In this document: in pieces, positions 45,175 to 54,949 of the stretch
How positions within the stretch are numbered: the first letter of the stretch is position 1
Layout: every line of letters starts with the position of its first letter
NCBI GenBank assembly: GCA_030035585.1
Contig: CM057462.1
Coordinates: forward strand, 118,849,234 to 118,913,233
Reading direction: 5' to 3'
From: Dugong dugon
Lineage: Eukaryota; Chordata; Mammalia; Sirenia; Dugongidae
Length of the DNA stretch: 64,000 nucleotides
Translations under genes and position numbers: made by a program
Notes under the pieces: model-generated
Databases searched by the model: none
Told to the model about the DNA's origin: nothing
Seen by the model: the letters and a program-made list of their open reading frames with translations, nothing else

Positions 45175-45885
45175 CCAACAATTCTAACAGCTTTATCTCA
45201 GACACCGTCATCTCTTGCCTGGACCAAAGTCAATAGTTGTGATTGGTCTCCCTGCTTCCAATCTTCCACTCTTGCCCCCTAAAGTCCATTCTCTACACAG
45301 AGAGAGATCTTTCAAAAAGGAAAAATGCTCAAAACCCTCTCACAGCTTCCATTTTCTCTTAAGCTATATTACCAGCCCTTATCTGTTTCAGTAACTTCAT
45401 GTTCAAAATTCTCCTCATTCACTATGCTTCAGTCACCTCTTATTCCTCAAACACGCCAAGCTTGCTCCTTGACTCAGGACTTTGCTTTTGCTTGTCTCCA
45501 CCTGGAATAATCCTCCCTGAAATGTTCACATGACTGTTTCTTTCTCATCATTTAGATCACTGCTTAAATACCACCTCTTCAGGAAAGTTTCTCCTGACTA
45601 CTCTATCAAAATAGCACCCTAAAGCACCCCCACCACACGCACAGACCACTGTCATTCTTTGTCTCCTCAGACTTTTTTTACCCCTCAGACTTCTTCATTT
45701 TCTGCACGTGCTTAACTCTGTCTGAGATTATCGTTGTTCCTCTACTCATCTCTTCTATCTCCTCCACTACAATACACCTGACGTGAGGGGAGGGACTTTA
45801 TTTTGTTCACTGCTGTCTCCCAAGTAACTAGGATAGTGCTGGATCATGGCAGCCACCTAATTTATTGAATAAAAGAATGAACCTA
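45175..45885 (+). mobile_element. L2 LINE 3' part
   Basis: 'cctcaaacacgccaagcttg', 'ctccacctggaataatcctc', 'gaggggagggactttatttt', and the tail 'attgaataaaagaatgaa'. Long, well-ordered L2 end lying just downstream of ZNHIT6 exon 4. Confidence 0.88.
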
Positions 45886-45933
45886 ACTGACTGAAAGGAA
45901 TTATAACTGGAAGGGACTAGAATAAATACTTAC

Positions 45934-46019
45934 ATGTTTATTTCCTGTTGGTCTTTTCAAAAAAGTGTCTCTAGAAATATAGTCTGCTGTTCTTGCCACA
46001 TCTTCCAAAAATCGATAAT
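45934..46019 (-). CDS. ZNHIT6: ZNHIT6 exon 4
   Basis: The acceptor 'tttttag' ends at 46020 and the donor 'CAT|gtaagt' follows 45934. 86 bp. Together with the last base of exon 3 it reads '[20 protein letters not shown]' and 'LKRPTGNKH'. This is the stretch after the zinc finger, and it matches human ZNHIT6 closely as I recall it. Confidence 0.94.
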
Positions 46020-46104
46020 CTAAAAATTTCAAAACAGAAAAATAAACAAATGACCTAAGCCAATGGCCAGGAAACATGAATTTGCTATACATAAGATGGC
46101 TTAC

Positions 46105-46211
46105 CACTTAGAAGATTCATTTCAGTAAACTGTTGTATTGAAACAAATGCAGTTTTATCTCGAACTCCATTACATGTCAATTCTGCTTTGTGTTTCTTTA
46201 CGCAGGCCAAA
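46105..46211 (-). CDS. ZNHIT6: ZNHIT6 exon 3 (second half of zf-HIT)
   Basis: Acceptor 'cccttcag' before 46211, donor 'G|gtaagc' after 46105. 107 bp. With two bases from exon 2 it reads '[20 protein letters not shown]' and '[16 protein letters not shown]'. It supplies the last cysteine/histidine ligands of the HIT zinc finger (C in SLAC, H in KKH, C in LTC). The finger is thus shared between exons 2 and 3. Confidence 0.95.
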
Positions 46212-46297
46212 CTGAAGGGACAAAGAGAAAGTACTTTTACACTTTGTGGTAAGAAGGGTACAGATAGAAGTAAAAAGGTAAGAAGTTACATATATAC

Positions 46298-46363
46298 CTG
46301 CAGGAATATCGCATACAACGCGGACATCTGTACTTTGCTTCTTCTGTACCGCAAGTTTCACAC
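46298..46363 (-). CDS. ZNHIT6: ZNHIT6 exon 2 (first half of zf-HIT)
   Basis: Acceptor 'cttttgtag' before 46363, donor 'TGCAG|gtatat' after 46298. 66 bp. Codes '[20 protein letters not shown]' and one further C, the first zinc ligands of the zf-HIT fold: C-x2-C, C-x2-C and a further C. In family members this finger mediates protein contacts with the RUVBL/NUFIP assembly machinery. Confidence 0.95.
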
Positions 46364-47552
46364 CTACAAAAGCCCACATGTAATTTATGAAATTATAAAA
46401 TATTAATTTTACTTATCTATTTATAAACTTTGAATGCTGATTCAATTACCCATCACACTCAATTTACAGACATGTAGTCACACTGAGTAAAAGTATACGC
46501 AAAGGTAAATCTGGCAAAATACTTGGTAGCTGTCAAGCACTGTTTGAAAATTTTCCTCTTCGAAACCATCTCCAAATGACATCTACATTTCCAATGTTGT
46601 TAATAATATGTAATTCAAGAAAACGTGTATTAAAAATTTTTAAATCTCATTTTTTACTTCTTTTTCTACTATACACAGAGATTGAGATTACTCATTGATA
46701 TTTTAACTTTTACTTCCTGACAATCTCGTAACGTGTATGTGCATGTGTATGTATCCAGAAGTCCAATCCATGAGCTATGTACAGATATTTTAAAAGCACA
46801 CACTAGAAAAAGAATATTAGACCCAGTCAAATTTAGAAAAAGTAGTAGCTGCGTCTTCTTTCCTCACTCCACCCCCAGCCTAGGATGAGCATCAAAATAA
46901 TCTAGAAATGCTACTGTCCACCACCTGTCTTCAATTGCCCTTCTCAGATCTTAAAGTACTGACAGCCAAACTACAGCTACTTCTATTTGACCCACTGTAT
47001 TCTATATAGTTAATATTCCCAAGAATCTAATCACTTTTATTTCCTATCTTGTCACATGATTATACACTACAAGGAAATTAAGGAGTAAATCAAAAGCAAT
47101 AATTATTCACAGTACCCATTCAGAAACCAGACTGTCGAGTTTAAGTGCCTTTTTGTCTAATATTAACTTAAGTCATATTTGGCATTGTTGGTTTTATTAG
47201 ATCTTTCCTCATCTCCATCCCCTCTGAAAGAAATACCGAGCTAAGACCATATTAAGAAGTCAAGTTAGAATCTCGTTTTCAAAGGTCTTCCAGTCCTCAG
47301 ACTTCTCATTTCCTAACGTGGCCATTGCCAATCTGACTTACTACCAACCTCATACATTCTATCGAACTTGTTGTCATCTGACAACATCCAACATCGTCCC
47401 TCCTCCACACCCCCTAACTCAGGCTCTCAGGGACCCAAACTTGCACTACTTTTCATTATTCCATCCCCTTCAGGTAGAATGTAGTTTCCTCACTGCAGAC
47501 AACAGAGAACTCCACAGCTGTAGTCCCCCAGTCAGATTTCTCCCCAACCTAC
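46364..47552 (-). other. ZNHIT6 intron 1
   Basis: 1,189 bp without a recognised interspersed repeat, in contrast with intron 4. No other exon-like segment is supported. Confidence 0.85.
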
Positions 47553-48214
47553 CTTGACATGGCCAGTTTCCGCTTGCAGCTCACTGGCGGATTGATCTCA
47601 GGCTCTTCTTCCACCTTTGTATCATCCATCACTTCTCTTTTCAGGACATCCTTCTCTTCTTTTACACAAACTCCATCCATCATCTCCTCCTCTTTTATGT
47701 TTTGGTCAGCCAGTATCTCCTTTTTTATCTCAAATTTAATCTCCTTCTCCTCCTTCACTTGCAGCCAGTCCACAACCTCTTCCTTCACCTTCACTTTCTC
47801 TTCCTTTATCTGCAGTTCATCCATCTTCTCTTCTTTTATCACCAAACTAGCATCCATCTCCTGTTTCACCTCCAGTGTGTCCGCTTTCTCATCCTTCACC
47901 TCAGGCCCATCCTCCACCTCTTGTTTCACCCACTGTGCATCTAACTTGTATTCTTCTATTTCTGACCAGTCTATAATTTCTTGCTTCACAACCTTCAGGT
48001 CCACTTGCATGTCCTCTTCCTTTTGTCCACTTCCTTCCCCTCCATCCCCTGTTTTCTCCATTCCTGTCAGTCCATTCCCCTCCTCTCCGCCGCAGGCCTT
48101 CGCCATTCCTGCTAAGACTTCCTCCCTATACGACTCGGGTCTTAGCCGCGCCCCCTCAGCTCCACTCAAGCAATCTCCTCCCGCTAGCCCTTCATTTTCA
48201 GCAGCAAACTCCAT
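47553..48214 (-). CDS. ZNHIT6: ZNHIT6 (BCD1) exon 1, acidic/lysine-rich N-terminus
   Basis: ZNHIT6 is a nuclear assembly factor for box C/D snoRNPs; it acts with NUFIP1 and the RUVBL1/2 ATPases before the mature particle forms. This exon codes 220 residues plus two bases, starting 'MEFAAENEG' at 48214 and ending 'CKRKLAMS' plus the first two bases of an Arg codon, with donor 'AAG|gtaggt' after 47553. Residues 76-194 hold 13 copies of the SUMO-type pattern [VIL]-K-x-E, such as VKQE, IKEE and VKEE, in an otherwise disordered, strongly charged stretch. I chose this ATG because it matches the start of the human protein as I recall it. The frame is open upstream to an in-frame ATG at 48331, which would add 39 residues. 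No frameshift or stop. The exon is conserved in frame although repetitive. Confidence 0.95.
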
Positions 48215-48500
48215 CAACTCACGGACCTTGATCTTTGCTGTCACTCCGTCCCGAATGTGGCCGTTTCCACGCCAGGAGTGAATTGCCGGACCAAATACCA
48301 ACAGTAGCACACGTGTAGGGTGGAGATACAACGATCACTCAGTTCGTCGTAAAGCAACGCTCCCGCGCCTCGCCACTTCACGACTCGTAGAGGTCTTTAC
48401 GGCTCCGCGGAGGTCCTGCCCTGCTCCTCTGAGAGAAACAGCGTGAGGTCACGCCCACTGTGATTCCCGCCTCGCCGGGCGGGGCTTAGCAAGTCCCCAG
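48215..48500 (-). promoter_or_regulatory. ZNHIT6 CpG-island promoter and 5' UTR
   Basis: G+C-rich with many CpGs from about 48060 to 48540, the only such island near a gene here. No TATA box. A GC box ('gggcggggc') lies at 48478-48486 and an 'acgtg' E-box-like site near 48310. The transcription start is not visible; it is probably within 48300-48450. No divergent coding exon is evident to the right. Confidence 0.75.
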
Positions 48501-48719
48501 CCCTGGGGAGGTGGCCTCAGCCGTACTTTGGCGGAGCACCCCGACTGGCCCGTTGTACGAAGACTGAGGGAGGGAAAAGAGGCAACGCCCTTTCAGTTTT
48601 GAAATGGGAGGTCCCACCGTAATCTGTAATCTGTATTAACTATTAAATCTAATTTGGCGAAAAAATGGAGGATTCACCTGATGATATACTTTTCCAAGCT
48701 TCAGTTTCTTCACGTATGC
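48501..48719. other. Edge of the CpG island, no feature
   Basis: CpG density falls off after about 48600. Nothing else recognised. Confidence 0.4.
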
Positions 48720-48815
48720 ACTGTTGTTAGCTGCCATGGGGTCTGGCCACTCACGACGACCCCAAGCGCAATCGACCGGATGCACAACCGAAGTCCTGTG
48801 CCGTCCCAGTGATGA
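48720..48815 (-). mobile_element. RTE/SINE 3' fragment, CpG-rich
   Basis: 'tgttgttagctgccatgggg' then 'ctcacgacgaccccaagcgc': reverse RTE-type 3' end. It keeps several CpGs, unlike most copies, perhaps because it is close to the island. Confidence 0.65.
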
Positions 48816-48938
48816 CCTATACACTAGAGGCAATGATAATACAAATTTCTTAGTGGTGGTGTGAAGAATAAATGAAATTGTGCATGGAAATCAGCGAGCA
48901 GTAACTGACACAAACTCAATATATGGTGGCTGTTATTA

Positions 48939-49155
48939 CTGGGCCCCTGGGTGGTGCAAATGGTTAACGACGTGGCTGCTAACTGAAAACTGGAGATTCG
49001 AGTCCACCCAGAGGCGCATCAGAAAAAAGCCTAGCAATCTACTTCAAAAAAATCTGCTATTGAAAACCCTATGGAGCACAGTTCTACTCGGAATTATATG
49101 GGGCCACCATCAATTGGAATTGATTTGACGGCAACTGGTTTGGTTTTTTGGTTTT
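48939..49155 (+). mobile_element. AfroSINE-like SINE, long subfamily
   Basis: 'gggcccctgggtggtgcaaa', 'gattcgagtccacccagagg', 'ccctatggagcacagttcta', 'gacggcaactggtttggttt'. Confidence 0.93.
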
Positions 49156-50080
49156 ATGGGATTACACTCCTCAGATGTTGTCCCCCGTGATCTCATATTC
49201 CCTTGGGAGTATCAGCAGCCTTACCTCTCAGGTGTATTTGAAAAAGAGGATCAAAAGGCTAAGACTTGGAATGTGACTCTTCTGGTCACTTTTTTTGTGT
49301 GTGAGGGAGGGGGATAGGGAGGAGAGTGGATGAGCCTCCGGGTAGAAAGTCTCTGGTGTCACAATCTGAGCTCCACTAGTCCCAATCTGCCCTCCACCCC
49401 CATGAGGAGACCATGCGCCTAAGGTTATCTCTCTGTAACCCTGCGTTTGCCATCAATTTCCAAAGAGCTACTGTCCTCTGTAGTAGCCAGCCAGACCACT
49501 GGATAAGAGTAGGTGAAGAACTGTTTCAAGCCAGCCTTTATGCGTGGTTTATCAGCTTTCCTGACATTTCTCTTCCTCTTTGGGTAGGTGCTGGGCTTGT
49601 AGGTGCAGCAGTTTTTATGCCCCAACTTGCACTGAAGTTGGCTATGATCCACCCGCGGTAATGTGAAGTAGAAAAAGGCACAATCAGAGATTCTATTCCT
49701 TCATTCCACCCCCTACCCTTCCATTGGTGCCCTTCTTTGACTCCCACCACAATGAGATTCAATTCCAGTTCATCTGTTAGGGGTTTTTCAGAGTTTCTGA
49801 ATTAGGTTCTGAGATCCACCCTCCTCCACTCAGCTACATGACATCTTCAGGATTGGATTTGGGGAGGGAGGCAGTTGTTTTGTTAGTTTGCTATCTTTTC
49901 AGGAACTGAAAGTCTCCAGATTGAACTTTTCAGCAATAATGTATGATAATGAATTTCTGAAATGGTTTGAGGGGTGTCCCAAATATCTTCCTGCTGGGTT
50001 TCCCATTGCATTGCTCAAATTCTCCCAGGATGCTAAAAAGTTTCATTTTATTCACAACTTTGAGATAATGCAGTAATCCC
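49156..50080. other. Unassigned island, no gene supported
   Basis: Moderately G+C-rich. Three overlapping 74-82-codon frames on both strands (49413-49661 plus; 49425-49652 and 49538-49762 minus) have no domain I recognise and share the same bases, so at most one could be real. An old LTR or other repeat is possible. Confidence 0.3.
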
Positions 50081-50340
50081 CATATGCATATCCATGGACT
50101 GCTTCATCAGCATCACTTGGTACAAACCAAACCAAACCAAACCAAACCAAACCCACTGCCATAGAGTTGACTCCGACTTGTAGCACTTGATCAAAAACAG
50201 ATTTATAGGTCTCTCCCCAGAGGTAATTAATCAAAATAGAGAGAGCTGCTGGGAAATTTGTATTTTAAACAAGTATCTTCGTATGGCAGCTCTGATATGC
50301 AGCCAAGTTTGGAAACCAGTAGATGAAGTTCCTACAACTG
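50080..50340 (+). mobile_element. MER5A-like hAT element with SINE scrap
   Basis: 'cttcatcagcatcacttggt' and 'gggaaatttgtattttaaac' are MER5A-like. A reverse SINE tail ('aaaccaaacccactgccata', 50123-50184) is inserted. Confidence 0.6.
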
Positions 50341-50344
50341 CACT

Positions 50345-50640
50345 GTCTGGTATGGGAACCACTATCCACAGTGGCTATTGAGCACTTGAAATGTCGTTAT
50401 CAAAACTGAGATGTGCTTTTTCCAAAAAAAGAAAAGAATGTAAACTATCTCATTAAAAACATTTTTATCTGATTATATGTCAGAATGATAGTATTTTGGA
50501 TATAATGGGTTATACAAAATATATTATTAAAATTAATTTCACCCCTTTCTACTATTTTTAATGTGGCTACAAGAAAATTTAAAATTACAAATGCGGGCCA
50601 CATTATATTTCTGCTGCACACTGCTACACTAGAAGATGAC
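50345..50640. mobile_element. hAT-type MITE relic
   Basis: 'gtggctattgagcacttgaa' near the left and 'aatgtggctacaagaaaatt' with 'gcgggccacattatatttct' near the right fit a mammalian palindromic hAT element. Family not named. Confidence 0.55.
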
Positions 50641-50784
50641 ATTAAAATTCAAATTTCAATTAGAAGGGATTAATACAAAATATTCAAGAATTAGCTAAGC
50701 ATAATTAGTTTGCTTATAATTTGGTAATTTAGTCAATAAATATTTATCTCTTCAATCCATTCGCCAATCTGAGCATCTTTACAA

Positions 50785-51005
50785 ATCACGAGTCTAATCA
50801 TATCAGTCACCTTTTTAAAACCATTCAATGCCTAATTGTTGCTCTTAGGATAAAGAACTAAATCCTTACTATGTTCTTGAAAAGAGCCATCATAGTCTGG
50901 CCCATGTCTGCTCTCCAACTTTATCTCAGTTACTCATCCTTCAGATGGCAACTCAAATACTACTTCCCTAGAGAAGCATTCCTTGTCCACTCCTCTCCTT
51001 GGCTC
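50785..51005 (+). mobile_element. L2 LINE fragment
   Basis: 'tagtctggcccatgtctgct' and 'gagaagcattccttgtccac'. Confidence 0.7.
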
Positions 51006-51011
51006 CAGCTT

Positions 51012-51043
51012 AGGTGGTGGTGGTGGTGGTGGTGGTGGTGGTT
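51012..51043. repeat. (GGT)n microsatellite
   Basis: About ten GGT units, followed by a short GT run. Confidence 0.9.
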
Positions 51044-51098
51044 GTGTGTGTTTCATTTAGAGCATTAATTTCAAGTTATAATTATATAGTCATTAACA

Positions 51099-51281
51099 CA
51101 GTAAAACCTGAGAAAGCAGAAACCCATGTAAGGCAGAAATCTGTCAGAGAAGGAAAACTCAAATACTATTTTCCACTAAAACGAGCAATAGAAAAGGGGT
51201 AAGACTTCACCCTGTCAAAGGTGGAAAACTTGCAAGACTCAGAAACACAAGGCAGTTCTGTCAAGTTCACAGGTTTCACTG
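51099..51281 (+). mobile_element. Tc1/mariner-like nonautonomous element, copy 1
   Basis: Ends 'cagtaaaacc' and 'ggtttcactg' are inverted. It is closely similar over its length to the reverse complement of the element at 52138-52327. About 183 bp; no coding capacity. Confidence 0.75.
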
Positions 51282-52137
51282 CATTATCATTTGATTAACA
51301 TCGGTTTCTCCCACTAGACAGTAAGCTCATGGAGCATAGGGAGAAAAGTGACATGGAGGGAGAAAAGTTTGACAGGTAATCAGAGGCCAGGTCACCAGTA
51401 CCTTTTAGGCCATGCAAAGGACCTTGCACTTCTTTATACCATAGGTGAGAGGGAGCCAGATTAATTTCCTGAGCTCAGGTTCCAAGGTTGGAGCACAGAA
51501 GTAAGTGGTCATGGAAGGAACCACAGGTCAATTGTGGGTATGATTATTCTTAAGCAGGGGATCAGGACTTACGTTGTGATTTGAATAGACCTGTTATTAC
51601 AATACAAGTAAATGTTTCCAAAGATTTGGCTGAATCTGTTATTGGCAAAAGGATAATTTGGGACAACAAATACATCATGATTCAGGAACTTCAATCATAA
51701 CTGAGGAGCCTTTAGAAAGATCCACAACTGGGTCATTACCATTAGAGAAAACCAGGACCTGATACTGAAGGCATAATACTTGCTGCAGAGAAATGTGTGA
51801 GATTTAGAAAAAGTTTTTAAATTTTTTTTTTTTTACACCTGAAGCCTAAAAGTAGCAAGTTTTATGAAACCAAGCTGAGTAAATTCTTACTGTTTTCTAC
51901 TTCCAACCATTAAATCGAAAACTTGCTAAACCCATTGCCACTGAGTTCATTCTGACTCATATATGAAAACTTCCTAACGTATACCGATTAAGCTTTGTAC
52001 AAAGTTTTTTGTTTTTGTTTTTTCACTGTATGAAGACTTGAAAGAAAAAGATATACTATTTTTCTGTGGTATGTTAAATTATGTAGGAAATATTTGGGAA
52101 CATTGAAAAATGATTTTAACTGTGGATGCTTTCTATA
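51282..52137. other. Spacer between the two inverted elements
   Basis: Nothing recognised except a SINE tail scrap at 51928-51963 ('aaacccattgccactgagtt'). Confidence 0.4.
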
Positions 52138-52327
52138 CAGTGAAATCTGTGAGAGCCGGAACTCGACAGGACTGCCCGTGTTTCCAGGTCTCGCAAATTT
52201 TCCACCTTTAACAGGGTGCAGTCTTACCACTTTTCTATTGCTGGTTTTAGTGGAAAATAGTACTTGAGTTTTCCTTCTCTGGCAGATTTCCACCTTACAC
52301 GGGTTCTGGCTTTTGCAAGTTTTACTG
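52138..52327 (-). mobile_element. Tc1/mariner-like nonautonomous element, copy 2
   Basis: 190 bp, with TA directly on both sides (52136-52137 and 52328-52329). Ends 'cagtgaaatctg' and 'aagttttactg'. Inverted relative to copy 1. CpGs survive here ('ccggaactcgacagg') that have changed in copy 1. Confidence 0.82.
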
Positions 52328-52329
52328 TA

Positions 52330-53600
52330 GTATCTTGGCATTAGGTATTGATAGTTAAGTGGTTTAGCCCTCTTTTATAAATTGAAAACACTCAAGTGAA
52401 AAAAATGGAATGTAATATTAATAAAGTTCAAACAAAATTTTTATTTCCTAATAGTTGAGGGTGATCCATATCCCTATTCATGAAACTGGGTTTCTGGTGT
52501 TTGCCTCAAGGAGGACTTGTCTTGTATTTCAACTCTAAATTTGTCCTGAAGTATAAACCTAGAAAGTTATTTTCAATGATTGTTACTGAGATTATTTTTT
52601 GTATTTGTGTGGAGTCCTAAAATTCCACTCCTAGGTAAGGTCAATATGATAGCTCAGATTCCCCCATCAATTGCTATTTTCTATAGAGTTGCCATTTTTC
52701 TAACTTGGCACTGAAGTATGTCAGGACTCTGAATCCAAAGCACACAGATTGTGTAATTGTGTACCCAGGCTGAGGTGACAATGACTTCATCATACCTATC
52801 ATAGCCAACTACTATACAGACCATGACGAAAAAGTTATTCTTTATTTTTAACAGGAAAAGCACTACACACTGAAAGACTAGCTTATACTTATTTGTGAAA
52901 TGATATGATAAAAAATGCTAATCCCGTGTGGGAGGGCCAAATTCATACACTTTTGTCAGGACATGTGGTCTGCCCCAAGTGTCTGCTGTCAAACACCATG
53001 TTCCTATTTTCAGGTGATTTCTGTGTGACAGCATTCTCTCTCTTGGTTTATTGTACAATCATCAAACAAAATTTTTTTTTTGCTTCCTGGAGGAAGAACT
53101 GCATTTATGTTTCATTCAATGTATAAAGCAGGGACAGATCCAGGTCTTGTGAGGCCAGAAGCTCATACAATGTTGGGGGTGTTCTTTATGAAAAAGAACT
53201 AAAAATTATTGTACTTTTGCAAACTTTACAAACATAAACACCCATTTATGTTACATTTTGAAACTGCTTCAGGACTCGAAAGTTTACATTTATTAGATTC
53301 ATGGTAACTCTGTTTCTACAGAAAGCATATTTTAGATGAACTTGATTTAAAAAAAATTTCTCTTTTAGACTTTAATTAAATGTGTTAAACAATTTTGACA
53401 GTGGGAAAATACTTCTACAGTGTAATTTGTGAATTTACAGATTTTACTTTTGACTTGTGATTACCTATCTGCATGTGTAGAAATGTTTTGACTTGGATAT
53501 TTGTCCTGTTACTGTATAAGAATTAATGTAACAAGACATTATAGGAGAAAAATGTGTGATAATATATATGTGTGATAATATATGTGATAATATAGAGCCC
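52330..53600. other. No gene or named repeat
   Basis: AT-rich, with no ORF of interest. Parts look like an old LINE 3' end but I cannot assign them. Confidence 0.35.
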
Positions 53601-54310
53601 TTTAAATATGGAGCTTAACAAACATCAAATAGGACAAATACTAAGAAAACAATAACTAGGCATGTGATAATCAAACTGCTGAAGGTCAAAGATAAAGAGA
53701 AATCTTGAAAGAAGAGAAAAATGACATATTACATATGGGGGAACAGCAATATGAATGATAGCTAATTTCTCATCACAAATAATCTAGGCCTGAAGACTTG
53801 GAATCACGTATCTAAAGTGATGGGAAAAAAAAAAAAAAGAGGGCAACCAAGAATTCCATCCTAGGGAAAATATCCTTCAAAAATGAGGATGAAATAAAGA
53901 CTAAACCAGAGCAAATTCATTACCAACAGAGCTACACTACAAGAAATGGTAGAGGAAATTCTTAAATAAAGGGGAATGACACCAGTTGGTAACATGGGTC
54001 TATAGGCTACACAAGAAAAAATATATACATTTAAAATTTTGTTATTATAATTATATGTATATATGTGTGTATATGTATATATATATAAAAATGCTGAAAG
54101 CAGAAATTATAACCCTGTATTATTGGATTTATAATACATACAAATGTACTATATATGACAACAATAGCACAAAGGATGAGGGGATTAAATGGAAGCATAC
54201 CATTTCAAGGTTTCTATATTTAAAGTATTAGCTCTAAGTAGATTGTGATTAAATCTAAATATTGTTATATCAACAGCAACCATTAAAAAATGGAATAAGA
54301 GGCAAGTATA
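53601..54310 (+). mobile_element. Old L1M-type ORF1/ORF2 junction relic
   Basis: 'ctgaaggtcaaagataaaga', 'aagaattccatcctagggaa' and 'actacaagaaatggtagagg' are landmarks of this L1M region. A second copy of the same region follows at 55560-56060. Confidence 0.65.
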
Positions 54311-54429
54311 TTTCTCCCTTTTTACAAATAAGGAAACTTTTTCTTCTAGATGTGATAGAATTGCTCAGACCAAGCCTGCTGCCAAGAACTATAAAAGCTG
54401 GATATTTAAAAAATAGCTGTTTGATAGTG

Positions 54430-54599
54430 CTATGGATTGAATTGTGTCTCCAAAAAGTTACATTGATGTCCTAACTCCTATATTTGCAAATATGACCCTG
54501 TTTGGAAATAGGATTTTTTATGTTAATGAGGTCATACCAAAGTAGAGGTCCTAAACCTAATCACTTCTGTATAGTGTTTTATAAAATGAGCAGAAAACA

Positions 54600-54659
<60 letters not shown>

Positions 54660-54780
54660 ACCCAAGGGTAAGACAGACAATGGAGAGAGATGCATTTACA
54701 AACCCAGGAACACCAACTATTGCTGGCAGCTTCTAGGAAGATGAAAAAGACAAAGAAGAACCTTCTTCTAGAACCCATGG
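54430..54780 (+). mobile_element. MaLR-type LTR with expanded (AC)n
   Basis: 'tgctatggattgaattgtgt' start, 'tatgttaatgaggtcatacc' and 'acctaatcacttctgtatag' are typical of MLT/MST LTRs. A (AC)n tract at 54601-54658 splits it. Confidence 0.6.
54601..54658. repeat. (AC)n microsatellite
   Basis: About 29 uninterrupted AC units, the longest simple repeat here and likely polymorphic. Confidence 0.97.
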
Positions 54781-54949
54781 AAGTAAGGAAAACCTAGCAA
54801 TAGATCAGCTCTCAAAAGGCCAAAGTCTAGTCTTGAACTATCTTAATCATTGATTGGATCCAACTGCCTGCCAAAAGAGAAATCTTCTTGGGAGGGAGAT
54901 ATCAAATGATAATATGTTCTGCAGTTTTTCACCCATAATGTCTGTTATT

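Larger units (their letters stand above)
38400..48214 (-). other. ZNHIT6: ZNHIT6 gene, exons 1-5 and introns 1-4
   Basis: Five coding exons on the minus strand, all with AG acceptors and GT donors and joining phases. Introns are 1,189 bp (1), 86 bp (2), 85 bp (3) and 7,430 bp (4). Intron 4 is filled with SINEs, an L1 relic, an LTR, L2 and MITEs. The joined frame gives 341 codons plus two bases and ends at the exon 5 donor. Human ZNHIT6 is 470 residues as I recall it, so roughly the last quarter is missing. The remaining exons should lie further along the minus strand (left). I did not find them in 1-38399. Confidence 0.93.

Noticed and set aside
47702..47944. Leucine/histidine-rich 80-codon ORF on the plus strand
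   Set aside because: Another antisense frame of the same ZNHIT6 repeat.
47559..48281. 240-codon plus-strand ORF opposite ZNHIT6 exon 1, rich in Ser, Phe and Thr
   Set aside because: It is the antisense shadow of the lysine/glutamate-rich repeat (K and E codons read backwards as F and S codons). No separate evidence for a gene.
50871..51202. ORFs with runs of Trp or Val
   Set aside because: Produced by translating the (GGT)n microsatellite.
54502..54778. ORFs with His-Thr or Val-Cys runs
   Set aside because: Translation of the (AC)n microsatellite on either strand.
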